64,000 nt of DNA from Roseburia sp. AF12-17LB (GCF_003479605.1 NZ_QUHR01000003.1:1-64000), one strand, 5' to 3'. Counted from the stretch's first letter, positions 16,027 through 26,829 are shown. Notes: generated from the letters alone by a model not told the origin. Numbers and translations are program-made.

Positions 16027-16281
16027 CTAGCCCTCAGACAGGAACTGTTCCAATGTATCCAAGGCTTCCTTCTCGTCCTCACCCTCAGTAACAACTGTTA
16101 CCATATCCTCATAATTCATTGCCAGTGACATCATACCCATAATGCTCTTCACATTTACTTTTTTATCTCCGGATTCAATATAAATACTGCTGGAAAAACG
16201 ATTTGCAGTCTGAACAAGCAATGCAATGGGACTTGCTTCGACACCATTGACAAATTTAATGGTCACCTCTTTCTTCATCAT
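16027..16281 (-). CDS. Crh-like HPr paralogue lacking the catalytic histidine
   Basis: An 84-residue HPr-fold protein. The Ser46 regulatory site is intact (VNVKSIMGMMSLA), but the PTS site normally GLHARPA reads GVEASPIA, so His15 is Glu and Arg17 is Ser. It therefore cannot carry phosphate in the PTS and should act only as a seryl-phosphorylated signalling protein, like Crh of Bacillus (Gln15). The order rapZ, whiA, Crh-like matches Bacillus yvcJ-yvcK-yvcL-crh without yvcK, and hprK lies upstream in the same run. Start 16281 (ATGATG) follows AGGAGG by 7 bases; the second ATG is equally possible. Confidence 0.9.
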   Translation of the reverse strand: MMKKEVTIKFVNGVEASPIALLVQTANRFSSSIYIESGDKKVNVKSIMGMMSLAMNYEDMVTVVTEGEDEKEALDTLEQFLSEG

Positions 16282-16302
16282 ATGTATTCCTCCTCATCCT
16301 TT

Positions 16303-17220
16303 TCATACTCTCATGTTTTCAGCAATTTCACTTATCTTTCTTAACCTGTGATTCACACCGGATTTTCCCACCGGTGGATTTAAGTATGCCCCCAGTTCCT
16401 TAAGAGGCGCTTCCGGGTGCTCCAAACGTACCTGTGCCATCTCGTAAAGATTATCCGGCAATTCCTGCAGTCGTCCCTTTTCCTGGATAAACTTAATATC
16501 TTCAATCTGCTTTACTGCAGCATTCACTGTCTTATTAATATTGGCAGTTTCACAATTTACCTGCCGGTTTACACTGTTACGCATCTCTTTCAAAATGCGT
16601 ACATTTTCAAGGTTCATCAGTGCCACATGTGCTTCCATGATATTTAACATATCCACAATCTGTGCACCTTCTTTTAAGTATACCACATGGTGCTTCTTAC
16701 GTTCCACCACTTTCGCATCCATGCCAAAGTCACTGATTACCGTCCTGAGCTGTTCTGCCTGTTGTGGCGTTGCACATACAATTTCAAAATGATAGGATTT
16801 ATGCGGGTCACTCATGGAACCCGAAGCCAGAAATGCTCCTCTTACAAACGTCCTTCTACAGCAGGACTTCTGCAGCAACATTCCATTTACTGCCTGTCGG
16901 AACGGATGCAGTGAACCGTCCTCTTCCCAAAATTTAAGTGCCATTAATACCCTGCGCATGGCATCCTGTTCTTCTATATATAACACACCCGGATTCTGTT
17001 CAGATAACTCTGCACTGATGTCAAATGCCCGCTTCAAAAGCGTATAGCACTTTTTTGCCAATCCGGCATGTTCTGTTGCAATTTCCAATCTGGGATCTGC
17101 TCCCGTCAATATCATTCTTCCAGAAAAACTTATAATTGCTGCAAGTTCTGCTAACTGACAGTGTCTGCTTTTACTTATATGCTTCTCCAGTTCCGCCTTT
17201 ACTTCTCCTGAAAAAGACAT
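16303..17220 (-). CDS. whiA: DNA-binding protein WhiA
   Basis: A 305-residue WhiA with an N-terminal LAGLIDADG-like half (RTFVRGAFLASGSMSDPHKSYHFE is the recognisable block) and a C-terminal helix-turn-helix (LGAYLNPPVGKSGVNHRLRKI). Gram-positive WhiA affects cell division and chromosome segregation. ATG 17220 has GGAGA upstream and lies 13 bases behind rapZ; the in-frame upstream extension falls within rapZ. The family is linked to rapZ and to HPr-like genes in many Firmicutes, as here. Confidence 0.95.
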   Translation of the reverse strand: MSFSGEVKAELEKHISKSRHCQLAELAAIISFSGRMILTGADPRLEIATEHAGLAKKCYTLLKRAFDISAELSEQNPGVLYIEEQDAMRRVLMALKFWEEDGSLHPFRQAVNGMLLQKSCCRRTFVRGAFLASGSMSDPHKSYHFEIVCATPQQAEQLRTVISDFGMDAKVVERKKHHVVYLKEGAQIVDMLNIMEAHVALMNLENVRILKEMRNSVNRQVNCETANINKTVNAAVKQIEDIKFIQEKGRLQELPDNLYEMAQVRLEHPEAPLKELGAYLNPPVGKSGVNHRLRKISEIAENMRV

Positions 17221-17233
17221 CTCATATCTCCAT

Positions 17234-18106
17234 CTAATGCCGCATCGTATCCTTTTCAATGTCACGATGCTCTATCTTAATTCCAAACTGTTTCTGTTTC
17301 TCCAACCGTTTAAACAATTCATTGGCAAGGGTTACGGAACGATGCTTGCCTCCGGTACAGCCAATTGCAATTACCAGCTGGCTCTTTCCCTCTGTTATGT
17401 AATTCGGTATCAGGAATTTTATCATATCTTCTAATTTATCCAGAAATACGTGGGCTTCCTTATATTGCATCACAAAATCCTGAATCTCTTTATCATTACC
17501 ATTCTTTGGGCGTAATCCTTCCACATAATACGGATTTGGCAGAAAACGTACATCAAACACCAGATCTGCATCTGCCGGAATTCCATACTTGAATCCAAAG
17601 GATAAAATTGTGATAAATAAATTCTTAAACTCCTGATTCTCTACAAATATTTTATTTAATTCTGTTTTTAATTCTCTGGTCAGAAGATGACTGGTATCTA
17701 TAATGTAATTTGCCTGTTTCTTTAAGAATTCCAATCTTCTTCTTTCTTCTTCGATGCCTTTATCGACACGATCGCTTCCTGCCAGTGGATGACTTCTTCT
17801 GGTTTCTTTATAACGTTTTACCAGCACACCATCCTCTGCATCCAAAAACAGTACATCAAATTCTTTTCCTTCACCTCTCAGGTGGTCAAGAATATCCTGC
17901 AAATCTTCCAATGCCTGTCCGCTTCGGATATCCACACCCACAGCAACCTTCTGAAGCTCGGTATTTCTCAAATCTGCTAACTCTATAAACTTTTCAATCA
18001 GCGGAATCGGCAGATTATCGACACAATAAAATCCGATATCCTCCATCATCTTAAGTGCTGTACTCTTTCCCGCCCCGGACATTCCTGTCAGAATTACCAG
18101 TTTCAT
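17234..18106 (-). CDS. rapZ: RNase adapter/nucleotide-binding protein RapZ (YvcJ)
   Basis: A 290-residue P-loop protein. The Walker A motif GMSGAGKST lies near residues 8-16, the DIRS block follows VAVGV, and the C-terminal region has IGCTGGKHRSVTLANEL. In enterobacteria RapZ guides RNase E to GlmZ; in Bacillus YvcJ is a nucleotide hydrolase of less clear role. The start is ATG 18106, which overlaps the murB stop in ATGA and has AGGAG 7 bases upstream. Confidence 0.95.
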   Translation of the reverse strand: MKLVILTGMSGAGKSTALKMMEDIGFYCVDNLPIPLIEKFIELADLRNTELQKVAVGVDIRSGQALEDLQDILDHLRGEGKEFDVLFLDAEDGVLVKRYKETRRSHPLAGSDRVDKGIEEERRRLEFLKKQANYIIDTSHLLTRELKTELNKIFVENQEFKNLFITILSFGFKYGIPADADLVFDVRFLPNPYYVEGLRPKNGNDKEIQDFVMQYKEAHVFLDKLEDMIKFLIPNYITEGKSQLVIAIGCTGGKHRSVTLANELFKRLEKQKQFGIKIEHRDIEKDTMRH

Positions 18107-19014
18107 GAAAATTCTCCTAACCTTCTTACTTCCGGCTCCAGTCTTACCTGAAACTCCTGTTCTACTTTTTCCTGCACCCTGCGCATCAGCTCTTCCACTT
18201 CTGCTGCAGTTGCCTGCCCACGGTTTATAACAAAGCCACAATGTTTCTCGGATACCTGAGCATCTCCCACACGATAGCCTCTTAACCCGGCATCCATAAT
18301 CAGCTTTCCGGCAAAATAGCCTTCCGGCCGCTTAAAGGTACTTCCTGCACTTGGGAATTCCAACGGCTGCTTCTCCTGCCGTTTCTGGCGGAGTTCCTGC
18401 ATGACAGCTTCAATTTTCTCTTTTTCTCCGGATACTAATTTTAACGTTACACCCAGCACTACTTCCCCGGTCTCCATAACACGGCTGTGTCTGTAACTTA
18501 AGGAAATCTCTTCTACCGGAACTTCTACCACTTCACCATCTTTGGTCAAAAGATCCGCAGATACTAAAATATCCTTCATCTCTCCGCCATAAGCACCGGC
18601 GTTCATCACAACTGCACCTCCGATGCTTCCCGGAATTCCTGCTGCAAATTCCATTCCGCCTAAGGATGCTTCCAGTGCCTTGTGCGCAACCTTCGACAGC
18701 AATGCTCCCGCTTCGGCATGAATCATATTTTCCTTTACTTCAATGTAAGAAGCATTTGCGCCAAATTCAATGACCACTCCGGGAATTCCCTTATCGCCCA
18801 CCAGAAGATTGCTTCCGTTTCCAATAATCGTATACGGAATCTTCTTCGCTCTGCACAATGTGATGACATCCACTGCCTCTTTGATGGTCGGCATCAGAAA
18901 AATCTCTGCCATGCCCCCAATCCGGAATGTGGTATGACGGCTCATCGGCTCCTGCAAGCGTATTCTGCTTTCATCTACAATTGTCTTAATGGCTTCTATC
19001 CAGTCTTCTCTCAC
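18103..19014 (-). CDS. murB: UDP-N-acetylenolpyruvoylglucosamine reductase
   Basis: A 303-residue FAD enzyme reducing UDP-GlcNAc-enolpyruvate to UDP-MurNAc in peptidoglycan precursor synthesis. FAD-binding blocks GNGSNLLV and GIPGSIGGAVVMNAGAYGGE are clear, and PSAGSTFKRP carries the catalytic Ser of the shorter type II MurB. The start codon is GTG at 19014 with GGGAGA upstream. It lies 27 bases after the M18 peptidase gene and overlaps rapZ by four bases. Confidence 0.96.
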   Translation of the reverse strand: MREDWIEAIKTIVDESRIRLQEPMSRHTTFRIGGMAEIFLMPTIKEAVDVITLCRAKKIPYTIIGNGSNLLVGDKGIPGVVIEFGANASYIEVKENMIHAEAGALLSKVAHKALEASLGGMEFAAGIPGSIGGAVVMNAGAYGGEMKDILVSADLLTKDGEVVEVPVEEISLSYRHSRVMETGEVVLGVTLKLVSGEKEKIEAVMQELRQKRQEKQPLEFPSAGSTFKRPEGYFAGKLIMDAGLRGYRVGDAQVSEKHCGFVINRGQATAAEVEELMRRVQEKVEQEFQVRLEPEVRRLGEFS

Positions 19015-19041
19015 AATTTGCTTCTCCCATTTTTTATTTCT

Positions 19042-20433
19042 CTATGAAGCCAGAAATGCTACATAACCTTTATATGCTTCATATAAATCTGCTTTACTGA
19101 TAATCTCCCATGGTGCATGCATATTTAAAACTGCCACACCACTGTCAATTACCTGCATTCCATAATTTGCCAGAATATACGCGATGGTTCCGCCGCCACC
19201 CTGGTCTACTTTACCTAATTCTGCAGTCTGATAAAATACATTACCATCGTCCATCACTGCACGCAACTTTCCAACATATTCTGCACTGGCATCATTAGAA
19301 CCTGACTTTCCTCTGGAACCGGTATATTTATTAAATACCATTCCTTTTCCAAAATATGCTGCATTTTTCTTATCCATAACGGACGGATAATTGGGGTCAA
19401 ATGCCGCACTGACATCAGAGGATAATACATGGGAATTCTGCAATGCACGACGCAGTGCAAGTTCTGTATACTGTCCTGCTGCTGCCATCACTTCTGCTGT
19501 CATATTTTCAAAAAATCTCGACTGCATCCCGGTTGCTCCCACGCTGCCGATTTCTTCTTTATCTACCAGGAGACATACACTGGTATATTCCGGTGTTTCA
19601 TTTTTTGCCAGCATTGCCTCAAAGGATGGATACGCACAGACTCTGTCATCATGTCCGTACCCCATAATCATGCTCCGGTCAAGTCCATAATCTCTTGCTT
19701 CTCCGGCTGGTACTACTTCAATCTCTGCGGACAGGAAATCTTCTTCCTCAATTCCATATTCCTCTTTTAAGATTCCAAGGATATTTTCTTTTACCGTATC
19801 CTTGGCATTTTCTTTTTCTTCACCTGCAAGCGGAATACTTCCAATCAGAAGGTCTAAGTTTTCTCCTTCAATAACCTTTGCTGCTTTCTTTTCCATCTGC
19901 TCACCGGCAAGATGAATCAGTAAATCACTGACACCAAATACCGGGTCTCCCGGCTTATCTCCAATATTTACCTCTACTACACTTCCGTCTTTCTTTGCCA
20001 CTACACCATGCAATGCCAGCGGAAGTGTTACCCACTGGTATTTCTTCACACCACCATAATAATGGGTATCTAACATAGCAAGCCCGGTATCTTCATAGAA
20101 TGGATTCTGTTTTAAATCCATTCTTGGAGAATCCACATGTGCGCCGAGAATCCGCATGCCCTCTTCCATTGGTTTCTTTCCTACAATGAACATAGCAAGT
20201 GCTTTTCCATTATTATCTGCATACACTCTTGCACCGGATTCCAGTTTTATTCCTTCTGCAATCACTTTCTTTATATCAAGATATCCTGCTGCCTCTGCCC
20301 GCTCTACAAAAGTGCGTACACATTCTCTTTCTGTCTTACATGCTGATATAAATTTACGATACTCTTCTGCAAATTCAAAAACTTTCTTCTTCTCTTCTTC
20401 ACTGTAATGATTCCATGCTACTTCTCGTTCCAT
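19042..20433 (-). CDS. M18 family aminopeptidase
   Basis: A 463-residue cytosolic zinc aminopeptidase of family M18. Metal-ligand blocks are visible: GAHVDSPRMDL (His), DKEEIGSVGATG (Glu) and GYGHDDRVCAYP (Asp), with a C-terminal MHAPWEI (His). It probably trims acidic or other N-terminal residues from peptides. Start 20433 has AAAGGAG 10 bases upstream. It lies 16 bases after hprK on the same strand. Confidence 0.93.
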   Translation of the reverse strand: MEREVAWNHYSEEEKKKVFEFAEEYRKFISACKTERECVRTFVERAEAAGYLDIKKVIAEGIKLESGARVYADNNGKALAMFIVGKKPMEEGMRILGAHVDSPRMDLKQNPFYEDTGLAMLDTHYYGGVKKYQWVTLPLALHGVVAKKDGSVVEVNIGDKPGDPVFGVSDLLIHLAGEQMEKKAAKVIEGENLDLLIGSIPLAGEEKENAKDTVKENILGILKEEYGIEEEDFLSAEIEVVPAGEARDYGLDRSMIMGYGHDDRVCAYPSFEAMLAKNETPEYTSVCLLVDKEEIGSVGATGMQSRFFENMTAEVMAAAGQYTELALRRALQNSHVLSSDVSAAFDPNYPSVMDKKNAAYFGKGMVFNKYTGSRGKSGSNDASAEYVGKLRAVMDDGNVFYQTAELGKVDQGGGGTIAYILANYGMQVIDSGVAVLNMHAPWEIISKADLYEAYKGYVAFLAS

Positions 20434-20449
20434 ATGAATGAATCTCCTT

Positions 20450-21391
20450 TTACTCTTCTTCCTCGTCGTCCTTCTTGTTCAGATTTGCCTGTACACGACG
20501 ATACAATTCCTGAGCTGCATTGTAACCCATCTTCTTCTGTCTGTGGTTAACGGCTGCAGCCTCGCAGATAACTGCCAGATTTCGGCCTGGACGGATTGGA
20601 AGGGAATGACATACTACTTTATTTCCAAGTAACTCTGTATATTCTTCCTCAAGACCAAGGCGGTCATACTCATTATCCTTCTTCCAGTCTTCCAGTTTAA
20701 TTACAAGGTCGATATTCTGTTTCTCTTTTACACACTCAACACCGAACAAAGTCTTTACATCAATGATTCCGATACCTCTTAACTCAATGAAGTATCTGGT
20801 GATATCCGGTGATGTGCCGGTTAAGGTATGCTCATTAATTTTACGGATTTCTACCACATCATCTGTTACCAGACGATGTCCCCGCTTAATCAGTTCCAGT
20901 GCTGCTTCACTCTTACCGATTCCGCTTTCACCGGTAATCAGAAGTCCCTCACCGTAAACGTCTACCAGCACACCATGGATGGTAATACACGGAGCAAGCT
21001 CTTCACTCAAAAGATAAATCAGCTCCGCCATGAATTCTGATGTGCTTCTGCCTGTTCCGAATACCGGAACATTATTTTCCTTTGCCCTCTGTAAGAACAG
21101 GTCATCCGGCTGTAAATCCCTGCAGAAAATAACACATGGTATATCATATTTTAAGAACCGGCTGTAAATGCTGTCCTTTTCTGAATCATTCAAATGCTGC
21201 AGGTATGTATATTCTACCATACCGATAATCTGTACACGGGACTGCTCGAAATGTTCAAAATATCCGCTCAGCTGTAACGCCGGACGGTTTACATCCGCAA
21301 GTCTGATGCGGTGTCCCTTTAATTCCATATCCTCAATATATTTCTTTAACTGCAGTTTTTTTACAATTTTCTCAATTCCTACACCTTCCAT
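20450..21391 (-). CDS. hprK: HPr kinase/phosphorylase
   Basis: A 313-residue bifunctional kinase/phosphorylase for Ser46 of HPr and Crh, the sensor of carbon catabolite repression in Firmicutes. An N-terminal domain (about 1-130) precedes the P-loop GESGIGKSE (around 154-162) and the family signature ELRGIGIIDVKTLFG. Start 21391 has AAGGAG 7 bases upstream. The C-terminus is a string of acidic residues. A Ser46-containing HPr relative without the PTS histidine is encoded about 4.2 kb downstream in the same run. Confidence 0.97.
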   Translation of the reverse strand: MEGVGIEKIVKKLQLKKYIEDMELKGHRIRLADVNRPALQLSGYFEHFEQSRVQIIGMVEYTYLQHLNDSEKDSIYSRFLKYDIPCVIFCRDLQPDDLFLQRAKENNVPVFGTGRSTSEFMAELIYLLSEELAPCITIHGVLVDVYGEGLLITGESGIGKSEAALELIKRGHRLVTDDVVEIRKINEHTLTGTSPDITRYFIELRGIGIIDVKTLFGVECVKEKQNIDLVIKLEDWKKDNEYDRLGLEEEYTELLGNKVVCHSLPIRPGRNLAVICEAAAVNHRQKKMGYNAAQELYRRVQANLNKKDDEEEE

Positions 21392-21436
21392 GGCATGACT
21401 CCTTCCTTATCTTCACCCCTGTATTTTTATAATTCT

Positions 21437-22732
21437 TTACTGTTCTAATAATTTGAAACGTTCTACCAGTTCATCTAAAGAAGTTGCCTCTGCAGACAAT
21501 TCTTCACTGGTTGCTGATGCTTCCTGGGATGCTGCAGAATTGGTCTGAATAACATCATCAATCTGTTTTACACCATCTTCAATTTCTTTTACTGACACTG
21601 CCTGGCGGTCAGATGCAATTCTGATATTAGCAACTTCTGTAATAATAGCATCCAGTTCTGTAATAACCTTATTTAATGATTCCGATGTCTGCTGTGTTAC
21701 TTCGTTTCCATGTTCTACTTCTACCTGGTTTGTCTCCAGTAAATGCTTGGATGTCTCTGCAGATTCTGCACTGCTTTCAGCCAGCATACGAATCTGCTCC
21801 GCAACAACTGCAAATCCCTTTCCTGCTTCTCCGGCTCTTGCAGCCTCAATGGATGCATTCAGGGAAAGAAGGTTGGTCTGGCTTGCAATACCATCAATTT
21901 CAGTAATAACTCTTTCCAGCTCTTTGGATGTTGTCGAGATACGTTCCATTGCCTCCATAAGTTCCCGCATCTTGTTCTGGCTGACATTTGCTTCTATTCC
22001 TACGCTCTTTGCACGGTCATGTACAATATCTGTTGACTTGCTGTTTGCAACAACCTGTTCTGTAACCTTTGAAACATTCTCCACCAGATTATCTACTGCA
22101 ATAGACTGGTCTGTTGCACCCTTTGCCAGATCCTGGGAGCTGATTGCAAGCTGTTCAGAGCCGGCGGCTACCTGATTAGATGATTCCTTAATCAGACATA
22201 ATGTACTGCTTACGTTCTGGATGGTGCTTACCAGTTCTTCCATCACTGTTTCAAATTCTCCCACATATGCTTCTTTGCATGAAGAACGTACGGTATAATT
22301 ACCCTGTGCAAATTCTTTTAAAATATTCTGTAAATCGCCAACAATTTTCTGTAAAGTATCTTCCATATTACGGAACCGGTTTGCCAGTTCTCCGATTTCA
22401 TCTTCAGACTGATAAGTTACTTTCTCATGCAATTCTCCATGGGAAAGATGCTCTGCTACATCTTCTAATTCCCGGATTGGTTTTACAATATAATAAATTA
22501 ACCACTTGGATTCCCGGCCAGTTAAAGTAACACTTACTACTACAATTGTCAGCATAATCACAATGCAGATAACCAGAACCGGAATACGGAACGCATCCGG
22601 CACCACTGCCAGCAGAATCAATCCCAGACTGGCTAGTGCTACTGTTGCAAAATACAGCCTGAATATCATGTTAAATGCATCATTAACTTTTTTCTTGATA
22701 CTTTTGTTTTTGAATTTTTCTTCTTTGGTCAT
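21437..22732 (-). CDS. Methyl-accepting chemotaxis-type protein without ectodomain
   Basis: A 431-residue membrane signalling protein. Two membrane segments (about 23-43 and 48-71) are joined by only a few residues, so there is no extracellular sensor domain; a HAMP domain (about 80-132) and a long coiled-coil MCP signalling domain follow. The hairpin tip around [38 protein letters not shown] (longer block, roughly 270-305) is canonical. It may sense membrane or cytoplasmic state. It lies between uvrC and hprK; no other chemotaxis genes are in the window. Confidence 0.9.
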   Translation of the reverse strand: MTKEEKFKNKSIKKKVNDAFNMIFRLYFATVALASLGLILLAVVPDAFRIPVLVICIVIMLTIVVVSVTLTGRESKWLIYYIVKPIRELEDVAEHLSHGELHEKVTYQSEDEIGELANRFRNMEDTLQKIVGDLQNILKEFAQGNYTVRSSCKEAYVGEFETVMEELVSTIQNVSSTLCLIKESSNQVAAGSEQLAISSQDLAKGATDQSIAVDNLVENVSKVTEQVVANSKSTDIVHDRAKSVGIEANVSQNKMRELMEAMERISTTSKELERVITEIDGIASQTNLLSLNASIEAARAGEAGKGFAVVAEQIRMLAESSAESAETSKHLLETNQVEVEHGNEVTQQTSESLNKVITELDAIITEVANIRIASDRQAVSVKEIEDGVKQIDDVIQTNSAASQEASATSEELSAEATSLDELVERFKLLEQ

Positions 22733-22752
22733 AGTGATTCTCCTTTTTCTTT

Positions 22753-24627
22753 TTATTTTTCCTCTCCCCTGTGGAAAAAGCGGAATACTTCTTCCGCTGC
22801 TTTTTCGTTCATCGCTTCTGTCCCAGACAATTCTTCTATGGATGCACTGCGAATTGCGTCTAAGGACTGGAACCTTCGCATCAGCGCTTTTCTTCGTGCC
22901 GGACCGATTCCCGGAATATCATCCAGCACAGAATGTACCTGTTCCTTACTTCGTAAAGAACGATGATATTCTATAGCAAACCGATGTGCTTCATCCTGTA
23001 TTCTTGTAATCAAATGAAATCCTTCACCGGAAGTGTCTATCGGTATCTCTATATTCTGATAATATAATCCTCTCGTCCTGTGATGATCATCTTTTACCAT
23101 TCCACAGACCGGTATGGAAAGATGCAGTTCATCCAGCACCTGAAGAGCAATATTTACCTGACCTCTTCCACCATCCATCATAATCAAATCCGGGAATTTT
23201 GTAAATCCCCCATATTGGTCATCCAGCCCTTTTTTTTGTAAAATTTTCCTTTCTTCCTGTCCATGGGTAAATCTGCGGGTCAGAACCTCATGCATGGATG
23301 CATAATCATCCGGTCCCGTGATAGTTCTTAACTTAAATTTCCGGTAATCACTGCGCTGTGGTTTCCCCTTTTCATAAACCACCATGGAACCTACCGTTTC
23401 AAATCCATTGATATTGGAAATATCATAGGCTTCCACGCGTTCTAACTTTTCTAAATCCAGCCAGGATGCAATTTCTTTCATTGCACCGATTGTCCTGCCT
23501 TCTTCACGCTTTAGCTTTTCCCTGTCCTGGGACAATACCAGTGCGGCATTTTTCTCTGCCAGCTCCACCAGTTTTTCCTTCATTCCTTTCTGCGGTACCC
23601 GGAGTACTACCTTCTGACCACGCTTCTTAGTCAGCCAGTCTTCAATAACTGCTGCATCCTCCACTGCATATTGCAGCATGATTTCCTTCGGGATATATGG
23701 TGTTCCGGAATAGAACTGCTTTAAAAATGTCGTCAGGATCTGTTCCTTACTGTCTTCATTGGCAATAGTTACATAAAAATGTTCTCTTCCTATAAGCCTT
23801 CCGCTCCGGATAAAGAATACCTGGACTACTGCATCCCGGTCATCGGCTGCAAGAGCTATTATATCTTTATCTTCTCCATCGGAACTGGTGATTTTCTGCT
23901 TCTGTGCCACCTGTTTTACACTGTTTAAAAGTTCCCGGTACTCAATTGCCCGCTCAAAATCCATATTTTCCGACGCCTGCATCATCCGCTCTTCTAATTC
24001 TTTTAAAACCGGCTGATAATTGCCATTTAAGAAATCTACTGCCTGATTGATTTTCTCCCGGTACTCCTCTTTGGAAATATAACCCTGACAGGGTGCCTGA
24101 CACTGATGAATATGGTAATTAAGGCACGGACGTTCTTTTCCAATATCTCTTGGCAATACCCGGTTACAGGTTCTTAAATGATAAATTTTTTTCAACAAAT
24201 CTATCGTATCTTTCACCGCACCGGCACTGGTATATGGACCAAAATATCTGGATTTGTCTTTTTTCAGCTGACGGCAAAAGAGAACCCTGGGGAATTCTTC
24301 CCCCAGAGTCACCTTTATATAGGGATAAGTCTTATCATCCCGGAGCATGGTATTATACTTCGGTCTGTACTCTTTTATTAAATTGCATTCCAATACCAGT
24401 GCTTCTAATTCCGAATCAGTGATAATATATTCAAACCGGGTAATCTTCTTTACCATCTGGTCTTTCTTGATTCCTTCGTCATGACACGCCTGAAAATACT
24501 GACGTACCCGGTTCCGAAGGCTTACTGCCTTACCTACATAGATAATGGCATCACTGGCATCATGCATGATATAGACCCCCGGCTGATCCGGAAGCTTCTT
24601 TAATTCTTCTTTAATATTAAACGTCAT
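22753..24627 (-). CDS. uvrC: Excinuclease ABC subunit C
   Basis: A 623-residue endonuclease making both incisions in nucleotide excision repair with UvrB. It has the N-terminal GIY-YIG domain (PGVYIMHD and IYVGKA), a Cys-rich block ([13 protein letters not shown]), a UvrBC-interaction coiled coil, the RNase H-like C-terminal nuclease domain ([29 protein letters not shown]) and a terminal helix-hairpin-helix ([18 protein letters not shown]). ATG 24627 is chosen by family N-terminus; it lies 11 bases inside the ftsH gene, with only a weak ribosome site, suggesting translational coupling. Confidence 0.96.
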   Translation of the reverse strand: MTFNIKEELKKLPDQPGVYIMHDASDAIIYVGKAVSLRNRVRQYFQACHDEGIKKDQMVKKITRFEYIITDSELEALVLECNLIKEYRPKYNTMLRDDKTYPYIKVTLGEEFPRVLFCRQLKKDKSRYFGPYTSAGAVKDTIDLLKKIYHLRTCNRVLPRDIGKERPCLNYHIHQCQAPCQGYISKEEYREKINQAVDFLNGNYQPVLKELEERMMQASENMDFERAIEYRELLNSVKQVAQKQKITSSDGEDKDIIALAADDRDAVVQVFFIRSGRLIGREHFYVTIANEDSKEQILTTFLKQFYSGTPYIPKEIMLQYAVEDAAVIEDWLTKKRGQKVVLRVPQKGMKEKLVELAEKNAALVLSQDREKLKREEGRTIGAMKEIASWLDLEKLERVEAYDISNINGFETVGSMVVYEKGKPQRSDYRKFKLRTITGPDDYASMHEVLTRRFTHGQEERKILQKKGLDDQYGGFTKFPDLIMMDGGRGQVNIALQVLDELHLSIPVCGMVKDDHHRTRGLYYQNIEIPIDTSGEGFHLITRIQDEAHRFAIEYHRSLRSKEQVHSVLDDIPGIGPARRKALMRRFQSLDAIRSASIEELSGTEAMNEKAAEEVFRFFHRGEEK

Positions 24628-26578
24628 TCCCGTTCTCTTCTTTTTGGTCTTCTTCCTTCTTTTCCTCATCCGGATCCGGCAGCCCTTTTAACTCACGGAA
24701 TATCTTCATAAATTCTTTACCCGTAATGGTTTCATGTTCATATAAATAATCCGCAATATGGTCTAATACCTCGCGATTCTCTTCTAAGAGCTGATATGCC
24801 TCCTGATAGCAGTTATGAATCATGGTACGGACTTCTTCATCAATCTGTGCCGCTGTCTCATCGCCGCAATTCAAATGTGCTGCACCATCCAGATATGCAT
24901 TATCTACAGAAGCCAAACTCATCATGCCAAATTTATCTGACATACCAAACTGTGTAATCATTGCCCTTGCAATCTTGGTCGCATTTTCAATATCATTTGC
25001 TGCTCCACTGGTTGCAGAATGGAATACCAGTTCTTCTGCTGCACGGCCTGCCATATAAGTCGTTATCTTGGCAATTAATTCATCCTTGGTCTCAAGAAAT
25101 TTCTCTTCTTCCGGTGTCTGCAAGGTGTATCCCAATGCCCCCATGGTTCTTGGTACGATAGTAATTTTCTGTACCGGTTCTGTATTCTTCTGTAATGCAG
25201 TAACCATTGCATGACCTACTTCATGATAAGAAACAATCTTCTTCTCATGATTACTCATGGCACGGTCTTTCTTCTCTTTTCCACCAACTGCCACGATTTC
25301 AAAGGCTTCAAACAAATCACTCTGATTTACAAATTTACGGTTATGTTTTACTGCATTAATAGCAGCTTCATTAATCATATTTGCAAGATCGGAGCCAACC
25401 AGTCCTGCACTTGCCAGAGCAATTGCTTCCAAATCTACGGATTCATCCATATGCACATCTTTGGAGTGTACCTTCAGCGTCTCAAGACGGCCCTTCAAAT
25501 CCGGTTTGTCTACAATAATTCTACGGTCAAACCGGCCTGGGCGAAGTAACGCTTTATCCAGTACTTCCGGACGGTTTGTTGCTGCCAGAACCAAAAGTCC
25601 CTTTGAAGTATCAAATCCATCCATCTCTGCCAGCAGCTGGTTTAAGGTCTGCTCGCGCTCGTCATTTCCACCGCCGAATCTGCTGTCACGGCTCTTACCG
25701 ATGGCATCAATCTCATCAATAAATATGATACATGGTGCCTGTTTCTGGGCATCCTTAAACAAATCTCTTACCCTGGATGCACCGACACCTACAAACATCT
25801 CTACAAAGTCAGAACCGGCCAGTGAGAAGAACGGAACATTCGCTTCTCCGGCAACTGCCTTGGCAAGCAGAGTTTTACCGGTTCCAGGAGGTCCTACAAG
25901 CAATGCTCCCTTCGGAAGTTTTGCTCCGATTTCACGGTATTTTTTCGGATTATGCAGGAAATCTACCACTTCCTGTAAAGATTCTTTTGCTTCATCCTGT
26001 CCGGCAACATCCTTAAAGGTTACACCGGTTGTCTTTTCTACATATACTTTGGCATTGCTCTTGCCGACTCCCATCATTCCGCCGCCGGCCTTCTTCATGA
26101 CTGCGCCAAAAATAATCCAGATAATAATTAAAGGCAATACAATACTTAAAATATTAAATACCCATGTCGATGTATTATTCGGAATATATCCGTCAATTTC
26201 TACATTGTGTTTATTTAAGAGATCTAATAAATTTTCATCTTTAATAAATCCGGTATAATAGGTCATCTTTACCAGCGTCTTATCATCTGACTTTGGTGTG
26301 ATATTATACTGGTTTGCACCTACTTCGACCTTTTCTACCTTGTCATCCTTTACCATCTGGACAAATTCCGTATAGGTAATCCGCTGGGAAGTCATATCTG
26401 CACTGCAACGGTTTAAAAGACTCATAAAGAACAGCGTCACAAGAGTAATGATAACAAATGCCAGTATCATCTGACCATTACCGCCCTTTTTATCGCCGTT
26501 CTGATTATTATTCCCATTATTCTGGTTATTATTTCCACCATTCTGATTATTATTTCCATTATTAAACAGGTTATCCAT
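24617..26578 (-). CDS. ftsH: ATP-dependent zinc metalloprotease FtsH
   Basis: A 653-residue membrane AAA+ protease that degrades misfolded membrane and regulatory proteins. An unusual Asn-rich N-terminus (about residues 6-35, NGNNNQ repeats) precedes two membrane segments (about 36-56 and 139-160), the AAA domain with GPPGTGKT at 229-236 and IIFIDEID at 284-291, and the zinc site HEVGH at 452-456. ATG 26578 has GGAGG 5 bases upstream. A long in-frame extension upstream is untranslated leader in my reading. It is divergent from pyrG. Confidence 0.96.
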   Translation of the reverse strand: MDNLFNNGNNNQNGGNNNQNNGNNNQNGDKKGGNGQMILAFVIITLVTLFFMSLLNRCSADMTSQRITYTEFVQMVKDDKVEKVEVGANQYNITPKSDDKTLVKMTYYTGFIKDENLLDLLNKHNVEIDGYIPNNTSTWVFNILSIVLPLIIIWIIFGAVMKKAGGGMMGVGKSNAKVYVEKTTGVTFKDVAGQDEAKESLQEVVDFLHNPKKYREIGAKLPKGALLVGPPGTGKTLLAKAVAGEANVPFFSLAGSDFVEMFVGVGASRVRDLFKDAQKQAPCIIFIDEIDAIGKSRDSRFGGGNDEREQTLNQLLAEMDGFDTSKGLLVLAATNRPEVLDKALLRPGRFDRRIIVDKPDLKGRLETLKVHSKDVHMDESVDLEAIALASAGLVGSDLANMINEAAINAVKHNRKFVNQSDLFEAFEIVAVGGKEKKDRAMSNHEKKIVSYHEVGHAMVTALQKNTEPVQKITIVPRTMGALGYTLQTPEEEKFLETKDELIAKITTYMAGRAAEELVFHSATSGAANDIENATKIARAMITQFGMSDKFGMMSLASVDNAYLDGAAHLNCGDETAAQIDEEVRTMIHNCYQEAYQLLEENREVLDHIADYLYEHETITGKEFMKIFRELKGLPDPDEEKKEEDQKEENGNDV

Positions 26579-26730
26579 TGTATCCTCCGTATATGATTCT
26601 CGAAACTCTCCCAAAATATAGTTCTTATTATATGTAATCTGCCCGGATAAATCAATAATAACTCTGTTAAGTTTTCCTTTCTTTTCTAAATATTTTATAA
26701 ATTTTTGTGGATTTATTTTTACTGTCGTTG

Positions 26731-26736
26731 TATAAT
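26731..26736 (+). promoter_or_regulatory. -10 element of the pyrG promoter
   Basis: TATAAT, about 95 bases ahead of pyrG. No convincing -35 sits at 17 bases. Transcription would start near 26743. Confidence 0.5.
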
Positions 26737-26758
26737 AGACTAAGTTTGAGAAAAAATG

Positions 26759-26786
26759 AGACCGACGGCGCATTCACTGTCGGTCT
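26759..26786. other. Hairpin in the pyrG leader / upstream of ftsH
   Basis: AGACCGAC pairs with GTCGGTCT around a 12-base loop. On the plus strand no T-run follows, so it would be a stable leader hairpin of pyrG. On the minus strand a CATTTTTTC follows, so it would end antisense transcripts coming from pyrG before they enter ftsH. Confidence 0.6.
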
Positions 26787-26829
26787 ATCTAAGTTTTAAC
26801 CATATACACACATTTAAGGAGGAACTACC

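Noticed and set aside
25461..26258. Long plus-strand open frame (265 codons) inside ftsH
   Set aside because: It is antisense to an unmistakable ftsH, lacks a ribosome site, and has no domain-like pattern; it is a shadow of codon use.
26579..26773. N-terminal extension of FtsH by 65 residues
   Set aside because: Not conserved in the family, crosses the pyrG promoter region, and a good ribosome site precedes ATG 26578.
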